DNA of 7,057 bases. Source: an uncultured Lachnospiraceae bacterium (GTDB lineage Bacteria; Bacillota; Clostridia; Lachnospirales; Lachnospiraceae). Where the stretch lies: positions 1 to 7,057 of the forward strand of contig CACZNZ010000378.1 of NCBI GenBank assembly GCA_902782625.1, written 5' to 3'. The notes beneath the pieces are model-generated. The model was given only the letters and a program-made list of their open reading frames with translations, searched no databases and was not told the origin of the DNA. The position numbers were made by a program, and so were the translations under genes. Shown piece by piece: positions 1 through 6,542 of the stretch; positions within the stretch are counted from its first letter, which is position 1; every line of letters begins with the position of its first letter.

Positions 1-1335
1 GAGTTTTTCCTGTTCTTCTTTGTCATAGCCGCTCAGACGATGTGTAAATGGTTTTTTCCACATGCTAAAACCACGGATTCCGGAGGAAAGCACATAGTTT
101 TCCAGAAAATCCACATCTTTATCTTCCATATCCGACAATCCTGATTTCAGATAACGAAAAACGCTTTCATAGGAATAGTTTGCCAGGGCAAGATGAAACA
201 GTGATCTGACCGCCTCTATGCCAGCCTGATAGTTTATCTTTCTTTTATTGTCTTCAAACACCGGCATACGCAGTATCCCGGCGCGCCTTCTGACGTCCTG
301 CGCATAGCCCTTCACATCACCGCACAAGATGGCGAAATCTCTGTACCTGGCTCCTGTTTTTCGAACGATCTCCTCTATCTTATGAAGGATATAATCAATC
401 TCTCCGTCAGGATTCTGACACACTGTAATATGGATATGCTCCGGCTGATTCTTATTTACTTTATAATGGGAAGAGAAAACATTTTCTGCAAGAAATGCAA
501 TCTCTCCTCCTGGCTTGGGAGATTTCTCCGGCAGCCCCACTTCTGTGATAGTGGTTCCTGTCTTTTTACATATTCCTGCCAGAGAACTGATCGTCTTCTC
601 GCTGAAGACAAACACCTCTTCTGACCCCTTTTTTCTTTCTTTAGCGGATGGAATCGTTACGGTAATATGTATCTGTCCGGCTACTTTCAAAAGTACAGAA
701 AGGAACTGAAGCTGTACCGGCGTAAAACCGGTAAATCCGTCAAAATAAAAAACCGCATCCTTTAAAAAGTCTGCTTTTTCCATCAGATCCATGGCCACAT
801 GAAGAATCTGCTCGGTAATCATGTATTTCCCGGCTGTCTCTTCAAGAAGCCAGCCATAGATCATGGATAACTCTTCACATTTCTCCTTCAGATTCGGACG
901 TTGATCAAGGCGCATAGCCGCATCATGCAGCATCTGCGGTGCTATACCGTATCCGATCATCTCTACCAGGACAGATTTTAATTCATCAATAAATCCTGCT
1001 TTTTTCAGGTTTCTTCTGAAAAACACCAGATCATTTTCATGTCTGGCGAGAATCTTGCGCAAAAGCATGGATATTCCAAGATCTTCAAGAATCTGAGGCG
1101 GGTTGAAATGCTGTTCTTCAAAAAGTCGAAATGCCAGCCTGTGAAAGCTCAGTACATCCAGATGGAAAAATCCATGTTTGGGATGCTGCTCTATCAATTC
1201 TTTTTGCATCTCAAGGCCAAACTGCTCCGGCACAATGAGATAGCCATGTATGTTCTCCGACAAGCTGCAGATTTCCCGGATGATCGCCTGTGTCTTACCT
1301 CGGGCATCGGTTCCTGTGATCACACGAAGTGGCAT
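1..1335 (-). CDS. addB: ATP-dependent helicase/deoxyribonuclease subunit B (AddB), N-terminal part
   Basis: AddB pairs with AddA to form the AddAB (RecBCD-like) helicase-nuclease, which resects double-strand DNA ends for recombination in the cytoplasm. The frame is open for 445 codons without a stop and leaves the left edge. AddB is usually about 1,100-1,170 residues, so the C-terminal nuclease domain and iron-sulfur cysteines lie outside. Visible family marks are a Walker A loop GTDARGKT (residues 8-15), VPEQ (35-38), VLSFHRLAFRLFEE (61-74), FDGFTGFTP (199-207), and an AddB-like stretch around residues 360-425 (VFRYLKSGL, LENYVLSSGIRG). The ATG has AAGGAGG 6 nt upstream and follows the ispG stop by 15 nt, so the two are probably co-transcribed. 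The Walker loop is unusual: most AddB proteins have a glycine-rich GxxGSGKT-like loop, and here an arginine precedes GKT. Identity is firm; partial only because of the window edge. Confidence 0.93.
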   Translation of the reverse strand, partial: MPLRVITGTDARGKTQAIIREICSLSENIHGYLIVPEQFGLEMQKELIEQHPKHGFFHLDVLSFHRLAFRLFEEQHFNPPQILEDLGISMLLRKILARHENDLVFFRRNLKKAGFIDELKSVLVEMIGYGIAPQMLHDAAMRLDQRPNLKEKCEELSMIYGWLLEETAGKYMITEQILHVAMDLMEKADFLKDAVFYFDGFTGFTPVQLQFLSVLLKVAGQIHITVTIPSAKERKKGSEEVFVFSEKTISSLAGICKKTGTTITEVGLPEKSPKPGGEIAFLAENVFSSHYKVNKNQPEHIHITVCQNPDGEIDYILHKIEEIVRKTGARYRDFAILCGDVKGYAQDVRRRAGILRMPVFEDNKRKINYQAGIEAVRSLFHLALANYSYESVFRYLKSGLSDMEDKDVDFLENYVLSSGIRGFSMWKKPFTHRLSGYDKEEQEKL

Positions 1336-1350
1336 CTGAATCCTCCTTAC

Positions 1351-2409
1351 TTAAATCTCCCAATTCTCCAGTTCATAACGAAGTGCTGACAACAATTCAT
1401 CTTCCGGTACCTTCCGGACCACCTCACCTTTTCGGATCAGCAACCCGACACCTTCTCCCCCGGCGATGCCGATATCGGCCTCTTTCGCCTCGCCCGGTCC
1501 GTTGACGACACAACCCATAACCGCCACTTTGATCGGTAAATGGTCAAATCCGGCCACCATTTGCTCTACCTCATTTGCCAGACCGATCAAATCAATCCTG
1601 GTTCTCCCGCAGGTTGGACAGGAAACTACTTCGATTCCTCCCTGCCGCAGATTCAGGGTCTTTAAAATCTGTTTGGCGCTGGCTATTTCATTGACCGGAT
1701 CTCCGGTGAGGGATACACGTATGGTATCTCCGATTCCCTGATTCAGAATCAGACCAAGTCCTATTGCTGATTTGATATTGCCCCGGAATACCGTGCCGGC
1801 TTCCGTGATTCCTACATGCAGCGGATAAGGACATTGAGGTGCGAGCAGTGTATGCGCCTTGACACACATCATGACATCGGAAGATTTGATACTGATGACA
1901 AGCTGGTCATAATCCATGGATTCTATAAGTGCGATCTTATCAAGCGCACTCTCCACAAGGCCTTCTGCAGTAACTTTTCCGTATTTCTCCACCAGAGGTT
2001 TCTCAAGGGAACCGCTGTTGACACCGATCCTGATGGGGACATGGTACTCTTTTGCTTTATCAACGACCGCTTTGATCCTCTCGAGGCTGCCGATATTGCC
2101 CGGGTTGATTCGAATCTTATCGGCACCATTTTCAATGGCAGCAATAGCCATACGATAATCAAAGTGGATATCTGCAACGATAGGGATATGAATTCTCTTT
2201 TTAATCTCCTTCAGGGAAGCAGCCGCTTCCAATGTCGGAACCGTAGAACGTATGATTTCGCATCCGGCTTCCTCAAGCGCCAGAATCTGCTGAACAGTCG
2301 CGTCAGTATCTTCTGTTTTGGTATTGGTCATTGACTGTATCAGAATCGGATTGCCCCCGCCAATCACACAGTCTCCGATTTGAATTATTTTAGTATGGTC
2401 ACGATACAT
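1351..2409 (-). CDS. ispG: 4-hydroxy-3-methylbut-2-en-1-yl diphosphate synthase (HMBPP synthase, GcpE/IspG)
   Basis: IspG is the 4Fe-4S enzyme that reductively converts MEcPP to HMBPP, the penultimate step of the MEP isoprenoid pathway. The 352-residue product has the usual length for the short bacterial form. It begins with a TIM barrel (IQSMTNTKTEDTDATV near residues 24-39, VADIHFDYR 78-86, IRINPGNIG 99-107) and ends with the cluster domain. The cluster ligands are visible: Cys264 and Cys267 in SCPTCGRT, Cys300 in GCVVNGPGE, and Glu307 in the same motif. The ATG at 2409 is chosen over an in-frame GTG at 2433 because AAGGAGG lies 5 nt before the ATG. The gene follows rseP after a 78-nt gap with a strong hairpin and precedes addB by 15 nt. 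It provides precursor for the undecaprenyl chain made by UppS encoded upstream. Confidence 0.97.
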   Translation of the reverse strand: MYRDHTKIIQIGDCVIGGGNPILIQSMTNTKTEDTDATVQQILALEEAGCEIIRSTVPTLEAAASLKEIKKRIHIPIVADIHFDYRMAIAAIENGADKIRINPGNIGSLERIKAVVDKAKEYHVPIRIGVNSGSLEKPLVEKYGKVTAEGLVESALDKIALIESMDYDQLVISIKSSDVMMCVKAHTLLAPQCPYPLHVGITEAGTVFRGNIKSAIGLGLILNQGIGDTIRVSLTGDPVNEIASAKQILKTLNLRQGGIEVVSCPTCGRTRIDLIGLANEVEQMVAGFDHLPIKVAVMGCVVNGPGEAKEADIGIAGGEGVGLLIRKGEVVRKVPEDELLSALRYELENWEI

Positions 2410-2414
2410 AATAT

Positions 2415-2421
2415 CCTCCTT
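2415..2421 (-). promoter_or_regulatory. Ribosome binding site fixing the ispG start
   Basis: The minus strand reads AAGGAGG followed by a 5-nt spacer and ATG at 2409. This decides against the longer GTG start at 2433, which lies upstream of the site and inside the arm of the intergenic hairpin. Confidence 0.85.
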
Positions 2422-2435
2422 CTCCCAGAACACGA

Positions 2436-2478
2436 AAGCCCGACTGCCTTGTACTGAAGTACTCCCGCAATCGGGCTT
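2436..2478 (-). other. Intergenic RNA hairpin between rseP and ispG
   Basis: Two 12-nt arms, 2436-2447 and 2467-2478, pair fully in RNA from the minus strand with one G-U pair (AAGCCCGATTGC with GCAGTCGGGCTT). The 19-nt loop holds a second small stem (GTAC, TTCA loop, GTAC; 2451-2462). The hairpin begins 9 nt after the rseP stop and ends 26 nt before the ispG ATG. Only three U residues follow the stem, so a full intrinsic terminator is unlikely. An attenuator, RNA processing site or 3'-end stabiliser is more plausible; the role is inferred. Confidence 0.7.
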
Positions 2479-2487
2479 CCATCTTGA

Positions 2488-3528
2488 TTATCTCGTAAAA
2501 ATCATTCTGATATCATTTGCCATGATGATTACCATCAATGTCATCAGCAGAACCAGACCTGCTGTATGTACCAATCCCTCCTTTTCCGGAGGAACTTTCT
2601 TTTTCGTCACTAATTCGATTATAATGAAAACCAGTCTTCCACCATCCAATGCAGGAAGAGGAAGCAGATTCATAACACCGAGGTTCGCACTCAGCAAAAT
2701 GGCGAGGCTCAGCATATTGAGCACGACATATCTGACCCCTTCCGGAACAGACTGATCATAGGTATCACCAATCGTCTTAACGATACCGACCGGCCCGGAA
2801 AGATCGTTAAATGACAGATTTCCCGTCACCAGATATTTTAAACTGGTCAGTGTCGCCCATATCTGGTACCTGACTTCAATCAGACTGTACCGGATGATGC
2901 CTGCCAGGTTCTGCTTTATATATCCTGCAGATGTGATTCCCAGCATATACATCCCTGTCTCTGGATCTTTGTTCCTCACTACATTTGCATGATAGACCTT
3001 CCCATCTCTTTTGTAAGTCACCTTAACCTTAGGATTCTTACTGTGGAAGAAATTAAACATCCTGACTTCCCGGAAGGTATATACCTTGGAATGATCCAGC
3101 TTGAGGATTGTATCTCCTTCACGAAGACCTGCCTCATATGCTGCACTGTTTTCTGTCTTTTGTCCTACAATTGCAGGATCGGCTCCTCCGATCCCGATCA
3201 CGAACAGCGCAAGGAAAAACGCCAGGATAAAGTTAAAGAACGGTCCGGCAAACACGACCATAAAACGGGCTGCGGCCGACTTATTGCCGAAAGCCCTCGG
3301 ATCATCATCCTCCCCGTCTTCGCCGCGCATCACGCAGCATCCGCCGAAAGGAAATGCCTTGATGCCATATTCCGTCTCTCCTTTCTTTTTGGAAAGAAGC
3401 GTCGGCCCGATACCAAGAGCAAATTCTTCCACATATATGTCATTTTTCTTCGCCAGAAGAAAATGTCCCAGCTCATGAAACAGTATAATCGCACTGAACA
3501 TGAGAATCGCTATAATAAACTTGATAAT
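2488..3528 (-). CDS. rseP: RseP/RasP-type site-2 intramembrane zinc metalloprotease
   Basis: This membrane protease of the M50 family cuts transmembrane segments of substrates such as anti-sigma factors and leftover signal peptides. With the start used here the product has 346 residues. The zinc motif HELGH (residues 18-22) lies in the first membrane segment. FAGP (93-96) opens the second, a single PDZ domain spans roughly 118-183 (GLREGDTILKLDH), and the third zinc ligand lies in NLLPLPALDGGRL (Asp295) in a C-terminal membrane segment. The start is problematic. The only good SD site (GGAGG, 3534-3538) overlaps the GTG at 3534, so it cannot serve that codon. The next ATG, at 3501, lacks an SD and would shorten the first membrane segment. 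ATT at 3528 sits 5 nt after the SD and gives a typical N-terminus. A conventional annotation would give 3534 or 3501. It follows cdsA closely, with no dxr between them. Confidence 0.93.
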   Translation of the reverse strand: MIKFIIAILMFSAIILFHELGHFLLAKKNDIYVEEFALGIGPTLLSKKKGETEYGIKAFPFGGCCVMRGEDGEDDDPRAFGNKSAAARFMVVFAGPFFNFILAFFLALFVIGIGGADPAIVGQKTENSAAYEAGLREGDTILKLDHSKVYTFREVRMFNFFHSKNPKVKVTYKRDGKVYHANVVRNKDPETGMYMLGITSAGYIKQNLAGIIRYSLIEVRYQIWATLTSLKYLVTGNLSFNDLSGPVGIVKTIGDTYDQSVPEGVRYVVLNMLSLAILLSANLGVMNLLPLPALDGGRLVFIIIELVTKKKVPPEKEGLVHTAGLVLLMTLMVIIMANDIRMIFTR

Positions 3529-3533
3529 AAACA

Positions 3534-3538
3534 CCTCC
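3534..3538 (-). promoter_or_regulatory. Ribosome binding site of rseP, pointing to an ATT start
   Basis: The minus strand reads GGAGG, then TGTTT, then ATT at 3528-3526. Other genes here have their start 5-6 nt after GGAGG. The only standard start codon nearby, GTG at 3534, shares its first G with the site itself. The spacing therefore favours initiation at ATT, which is inferred. Confidence 0.6.
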
Positions 3539-3553
3539 GTTATACGGTTATCC

Positions 3554-4363
3554 TTATGATATTCCTACCACCAGCACCAGCAGATAATAAATGATCGGCG
3601 CTGTGATGATAATACTGTCAAACCGGTCAAGGATGCCACCATGACCTGGTATCAGATTACTGTAATCCTTTACATCATAGTTTCTCTTGATGGCAGATGC
3701 TGCCAGGTCACCCACAATACTGATCATACCACCGACCAGGCATACAATGCCAAAAACAAGCCAGAGCGGCATATTTGCATTGATGTATCTAGATGCAAAC
3801 AGTCCGTAAAGCACGCCCAGCAGTCCAGCACCCAGTATGCCGCCGATCGCTCCTTCTATCGTCTTTTTCGGGCTGAGGACCGGAGACATTTTATGTTTTC
3901 CGAACAATCTGCCCGCACAGTAGGCAAGGGTGTCATTGCCCCAGGCACTCAAAAAGACAAGAACGATCAGGAATCCACCGTCCTGCAGGGACCGGATTCT
4001 GTAAATACACGCCAGCATCATCGTCACATAAAAAAGAGCAAAGAACGAGATGGCTACATCTGCAATCGCATAACGTGGAAATGTAAATACATAGACCGTA
4101 AGCAGGGCGATTAACACAGCCAGCATCAGAGGAACCACATACTGCTCCATCTCAAGCAGAAGCAGAATATAATAAAGGATCGTTCCGGTATAGACAGCCA
4201 CAGCAAGCGGAGAAGTCTCCTTTCCGATTACTCTGAGGAGTTCAAAGATTCCCATCAACGAAATGACCGCCGTAACGCAAAGCGTGACAAAGGAGCCGAT
4301 ATATAATGTGATCACCGCCAATATGACAAGAACGATACCACTGATCAGTCTCTGTTTAAACAT
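3554..4363 (-). CDS. cdsA: Phosphatidate cytidylyltransferase (CDP-diglyceride synthase)
   Basis: CdsA is an integral membrane enzyme that condenses CTP with phosphatidic acid to CDP-diacylglycerol, the precursor of phosphatidylglycerol and other phospholipids. The 269-residue protein has a normal family length and is made largely of hydrophobic helices, with segments at about 8-28, 30-46, 55-71, 76-94, 104-121, 131-150, 172-190, 200-220 and 250-267. The C-terminal CTP-transferase signature is intact from Ser223 to Ser250 (KR at 226-227, KD at 232-233, PGHGG 239-243, DRFD 246-249). The conserved SPKKTIEG lies at 164-171. The ATG has AGGAGG 6 nt upstream, and the gene begins 13 nt after the uppS stop, so the two are tightly coupled. 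The start agrees with the usual MxxR N-terminus. Nothing is missing or broken. Confidence 0.96.
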   Translation of the reverse strand: MFKQRLISGIVLVILAVITLYIGSFVTLCVTAVISLMGIFELLRVIGKETSPLAVAVYTGTILYYILLLLEMEQYVVPLMLAVLIALLTVYVFTFPRYAIADVAISFFALFYVTMMLACIYRIRSLQDGGFLIVLVFLSAWGNDTLAYCAGRLFGKHKMSPVLSPKKTIEGAIGGILGAGLLGVLYGLFASRYINANMPLWLVFGIVCLVGGMISIVGDLAASAIKRNYDVKDYSNLIPGHGGILDRFDSIIITAPIIYYLLVLVVGIS

Positions 4364-4376
4364 GAATTACCTCCTG

Positions 4377-5102
4377 TCAGACTCCTCCATATCTCCGATC
4401 CCTGGTATTATAATACTCGATCGCCCGAAGAAGCTCTTCTTTGTTAAAATCAGGCCATAAAACATCCGTAAAATAAAACTCTGCATAAGCCAGCTGCCAC
4501 AGCAGCCAGTTCGACAACCGCTGCTCCCCGCTCGTCCGGATCATCAGATCGGGATCCGGAAGCTGCGCTGTATCGAGCCTTTTTGAAAACATCTCTTCCG
4601 TAATATCGTCTGGAGTTATTTCCCCGTCTCTGACATCGGAAGCCACCGACCGGATTGCCCGGATAATCTCATCTCTGCTGCCGTAATTTAGTGCAATGGT
4701 AAAGTTGAGACCCGTATTGACAGACGATACTTCCTCGAGTTCATCTATCGCATCACGGATATCCTGATCCAACCGGCTTTTTTCCCCGATTACCCTGACA
4801 CGCATATTGTTTTTGGATGTCCTGGCAATACAGTCTTTCAGATAACGGCGCAAAAGCTTCATCAATGCCCTGACTTCCCCCTCCGGACGCTTCCAGTTCT
4901 CTGTGGAAAATGCATAGACTGTTAGATACTTGATTCCCAGATCATGGGCATCTTCGCATATCTGCTCCACGACCTTGGCGCCCTGGGAATGGCCGACGTT
5001 CCTGGGCATCAGGTGCTTCCTGGCCCATCTGCCATTACCGTCAAGGATAATCGCCACATGCTGCGGAATCGTCAGAACTTTTCCATGATACTCTCTCTCC
5101 AA
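4377..5102 (-). CDS. uppS: Undecaprenyl diphosphate synthase (cis-prenyltransferase, UppS)
   Basis: UppS adds eight isopentenyl units in cis to farnesyl diphosphate, making the C55 carrier lipid for peptidoglycan and other surface polymers. The 241-residue product starts its catalytic core with HVAIILDGNGRWA, in which Asp21 is the catalytic aspartate. It continues with GHSQGAK (37-43) and YAFSTENWKRP (63-73), and ends with DLMIRTSGEQRLSNWLLWQ (185-203), which carries the diphosphate-binding arginines Arg189 and Arg195, followed by AEFYF and DVLWPDF. All key residues are present. TTG at 5102 is chosen because AAGGAGG lies 6 nt before it. A GTG at 5144 gives a longer frame but has no SD and falls inside a hairpin loop. 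The gene is followed by cdsA at 13 nt and preceded by frr across an 81-nt gap with a possible attenuator. Confidence 0.95.
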   Translation of the reverse strand: MEREYHGKVLTIPQHVAIILDGNGRWARKHLMPRNVGHSQGAKVVEQICEDAHDLGIKYLTVYAFSTENWKRPEGEVRALMKLLRRYLKDCIARTSKNNMRVRVIGEKSRLDQDIRDAIDELEEVSSVNTGLNFTIALNYGSRDEIIRAIRSVASDVRDGEITPDDITEEMFSKRLDTAQLPDPDLMIRTSGEQRLSNWLLWQLAYAEFYFTDVLWPDFNKEELLRAIEYYNTRDRRYGGV

Positions 5103-5108
5103 ACCGTA

Positions 5109-5115
5109 CCTCCTT
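5109..5115 (-). promoter_or_regulatory. Ribosome binding site fixing the TTG start of uppS
   Basis: The minus strand reads AAGGAGG, a 6-nt spacer (TACGGT), then TTG. No ATG is available in frame near this site, so TTG is the best start. The same strength and spacing are seen at cdsA and addB. Confidence 0.8.
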
Positions 5116-5122
5116 ATAGCGT

Positions 5123-5157
5123 AAAACCAGACAGCCGTTAACACACAGCTGTCTGGT
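5123..5157 (-). terminator. Weak terminator or attenuator hairpin between frr and uppS
   Basis: The arms 5126-5135 and 5148-5157 form a perfect 10-bp stem in minus-strand RNA (ACCAGACAGC with GCTGTCTGGT) with a 12-nt loop. The last base of the stem begins a run of four U residues before an A. The hairpin starts 26 nt after the frr stop and ends just upstream of the uppS SD. The short U-run suggests partial termination rather than a full stop, because uppS needs to be read through. This role is inferred. Confidence 0.55.
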
Positions 5158-5183
5158 ATGCATTCTTCATATCGGAAATTCTC

Positions 5184-5729
5184 TTATACGGTAAGAATCT
5201 CCTTGGACTTATCATCGATCGCTTCATCGATCTTCTTGATATACTTATCCGTCATCTTTTGAACTCTATTCTGCTGATCCTTCTGATCATCTTCTGTGAT
5301 ATCACCATTCTTCTGAGATTTCTTCAGAAAATCATTCGCATCTCTTCTGATGTTGCGGACAGCAACCTTTGCAGATTCGCCTTTTTTCTTGACATCTTTG
5401 ACAAGATCCTTTCTGTGCTCCTCTGTCAATTCCGGGAATACAAGGCGGATCACCTTGCCGTCATTAGCAGGATGAATTCCGATATCAGACTGTTGAATCG
5501 CCTTTTCGATCGTCTTGAGCAGGGAAGGTTCCCATGGCTGGATCACGATACTTCTTGGCTCAGGCACACTGACATTGCCTACCTGCTGGATCGGTGTCGG
5601 TGTTCCGTAATAATCCACTTTCACTTTATCAAGCACATGAGGATTCGCACGGCCAGCGCGGATCGAATTATATTCTCTCTCGAGATTGTCTAATGACTTC
5701 TGCATCTTCTCTTCATATTTCTGAATCAT
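5184..5729 (-). CDS. frr: Ribosome recycling factor
   Basis: Frr works with EF-G to split the post-termination ribosome so that it can start again. The 181-residue length is close to the family norm of about 185. The three-helix bundle and the beta-rich hinge domain are recognisable: helix 1 contains SIRAGRANP (22-30), the hinge domain includes VDYYGTPTPIQQVGNVSVPEPR (about 38-59), and LTEEHRKDLVK (101-111) leads into the long helix KVAVRNIRRDAND (121-133) with its conserved arginines. The C-terminal helix runs to residue 181. The ATG at 5729 has AGGAGGG just upstream. It follows pyrH, the usual partner in Bacteria, but the 84-nt gap holds a promoter, so it can probably also be transcribed separately. 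Confidence 0.97.
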   Translation of the reverse strand: MIQKYEEKMQKSLDNLEREYNSIRAGRANPHVLDKVKVDYYGTPTPIQQVGNVSVPEPRSIVIQPWEPSLLKTIEKAIQQSDIGIHPANDGKVIRLVFPELTEEHRKDLVKDVKKKGESAKVAVRNIRRDANDFLKKSQKNGDITEDDQKDQQNRVQKMTDKYIKKIDEAIDDKSKEILTV

Positions 5730-5774
5730 AGTACCCTCCTGATATCTGTTGATTAAAGATTCAGTTTTACCATT

Positions 5775-5803
5775 AATTTACATTATTGTCGTCAAATTGT
5801 CAA
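5775..5803 (-). promoter_or_regulatory. Sigma-A-type promoter upstream of frr
   Basis: The minus strand has a perfect -35 box TTGACA (5803-5798), a 17-nt spacer and a -10 box TAAATT (5780-5775, four of six consensus positions). The surroundings are AT-rich. It lies between the pyrH stop and the frr SD, with an expected start site near 5768, about 39 nt before the frr ATG. It would drive frr and the lipid and isoprenoid genes independently of pyrH. Called from sequence match only. Confidence 0.6.
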
Positions 5804-5813
5804 GTGTATTTGT

Positions 5814-6527
5814 TTACACCGTAACATATGTGCCACTAAAATCTCCGAACATGGTATCGACAATACTATTCTCTTGTTCCAGTCCGAAAATGACAAGCGG
5901 CATCTTATTTTCAAGACAAAGAATCGTCGCTGTCAGATCAATCACGCCAAGCTTTTTATCAAGAACCTCCTGCAGGGAGATCTGATCGAACTTGACTGCT
6001 TCCGGATTCAGTTTCGGATCACTGTCATATACCCCGTCAATTGCTTTCGCCAAAAGAATGGCATCGGCTTCGATCTCCACAGCCATGAGTGCCGTGGCAG
6101 TATCTGTAGAAAAATACGGATGACCGGTACCACCGGCGAAAAAAACTACATCTGACTGCTCGAGTGCCTTCACTGCCTGATCTCTGGAAAACAGTTCTGT
6201 AAATGCGCCACAGACAAACGGAGTATAGATTCTGGTAGACAGTCCTTCCTGACGGCACATATCCGAAACATAGATACAATTCATCACTGTGGCCAGCATA
6301 CCGATCTGATCGGCCTTGACCCGATCCATGCTTTCACTGGTTCTTCCCCGCCAGAAGTTTCCTCCGCCAATCACGACCGCAACCTGAATACCTTTATCCA
6401 CAACCTGTTTTACCTGGGCTGCCACTTTACGAACGGTCTCTTCATCAAATCCTGTCCCTTTGCCGCCGGCAAGGGCTTCTCCTGAAAGTTTTAATAAGAT
6501 CCGATTCATCTTCTTCAAGTCTGTCAT
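5814..6527 (-). CDS. pyrH: UMP kinase (uridylate kinase)
   Basis: PyrH phosphorylates UMP to UDP with ATP, a step in pyrimidine nucleotide synthesis; the bacterial enzyme is a hexamer of the amino-acid-kinase fold and is usually controlled by GTP and UTP. The 237 residues match the family length. Seen in order are RILLKLSGEALAG (9-21) with the phosphate-binding lysine, VVIGGGNFWRGR (51-62), the UMP-binding region GGTGHPYFSTDTAT (132-145), and LLAKAIDGVYDSDP (158-171) in the ATP-binding part. The ATG at 6527 has GGAGG 5 nt upstream, which favours it over the internal Met7. It lies 15 nt after the small upstream ORF and directly before frr, the usual order. The common upstream partners rpsB and tsf are not adjacent here. 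Confidence 0.97.
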   Translation of the reverse strand: MTDLKKMNRILLKLSGEALAGGKGTGFDEETVRKVAAQVKQVVDKGIQVAVVIGGGNFWRGRTSESMDRVKADQIGMLATVMNCIYVSDMCRQEGLSTRIYTPFVCGAFTELFSRDQAVKALEQSDVVFFAGGTGHPYFSTDTATALMAVEIEADAILLAKAIDGVYDSDPKLNPEAVKFDQISLQEVLDKKLGVIDLTATILCLENKMPLVIFGLEQENSIVDTMFGDFSGTYVTV

Positions 6528-6542
6528 ATTAACCTCCGGATG

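Noticed and set aside
1816..2334. Long open frame on the plus strand inside ispG (172 codons)
   Set aside because: It lies wholly opposite the certain ispG gene, has no SD or family resemblance, and is a by-product of ispG codon use. The same holds for plus-strand frames opposite addB, rseP, cdsA, frr and pyrH.
2410..2433. Longer ispG from a GTG at 2433
   Set aside because: The SD lies between this GTG and the ATG at 2409, and the extra eight residues are not IspG-like.
5103..5144. Longer uppS from a GTG at 5144
   Set aside because: The GTG sits in the loop of the intergenic hairpin without an SD, and the frame then crosses the true SD before TTG at 5102.
5767..5795. Second possible promoter with TTGACG as -35 in the pyrH-frr gap
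   Set aside because: At normal spacing the -10 position reads TGGTAA, a poor match; the overlapping TTGACA/TAAATT pair is better.
6094..6135. His in place of the more familiar Asn in the PyrH GGTGNP motif
   Set aside because: From memory GHPYFSTDT is common among clostridial UMP kinases, so it is not a sign of altered function.
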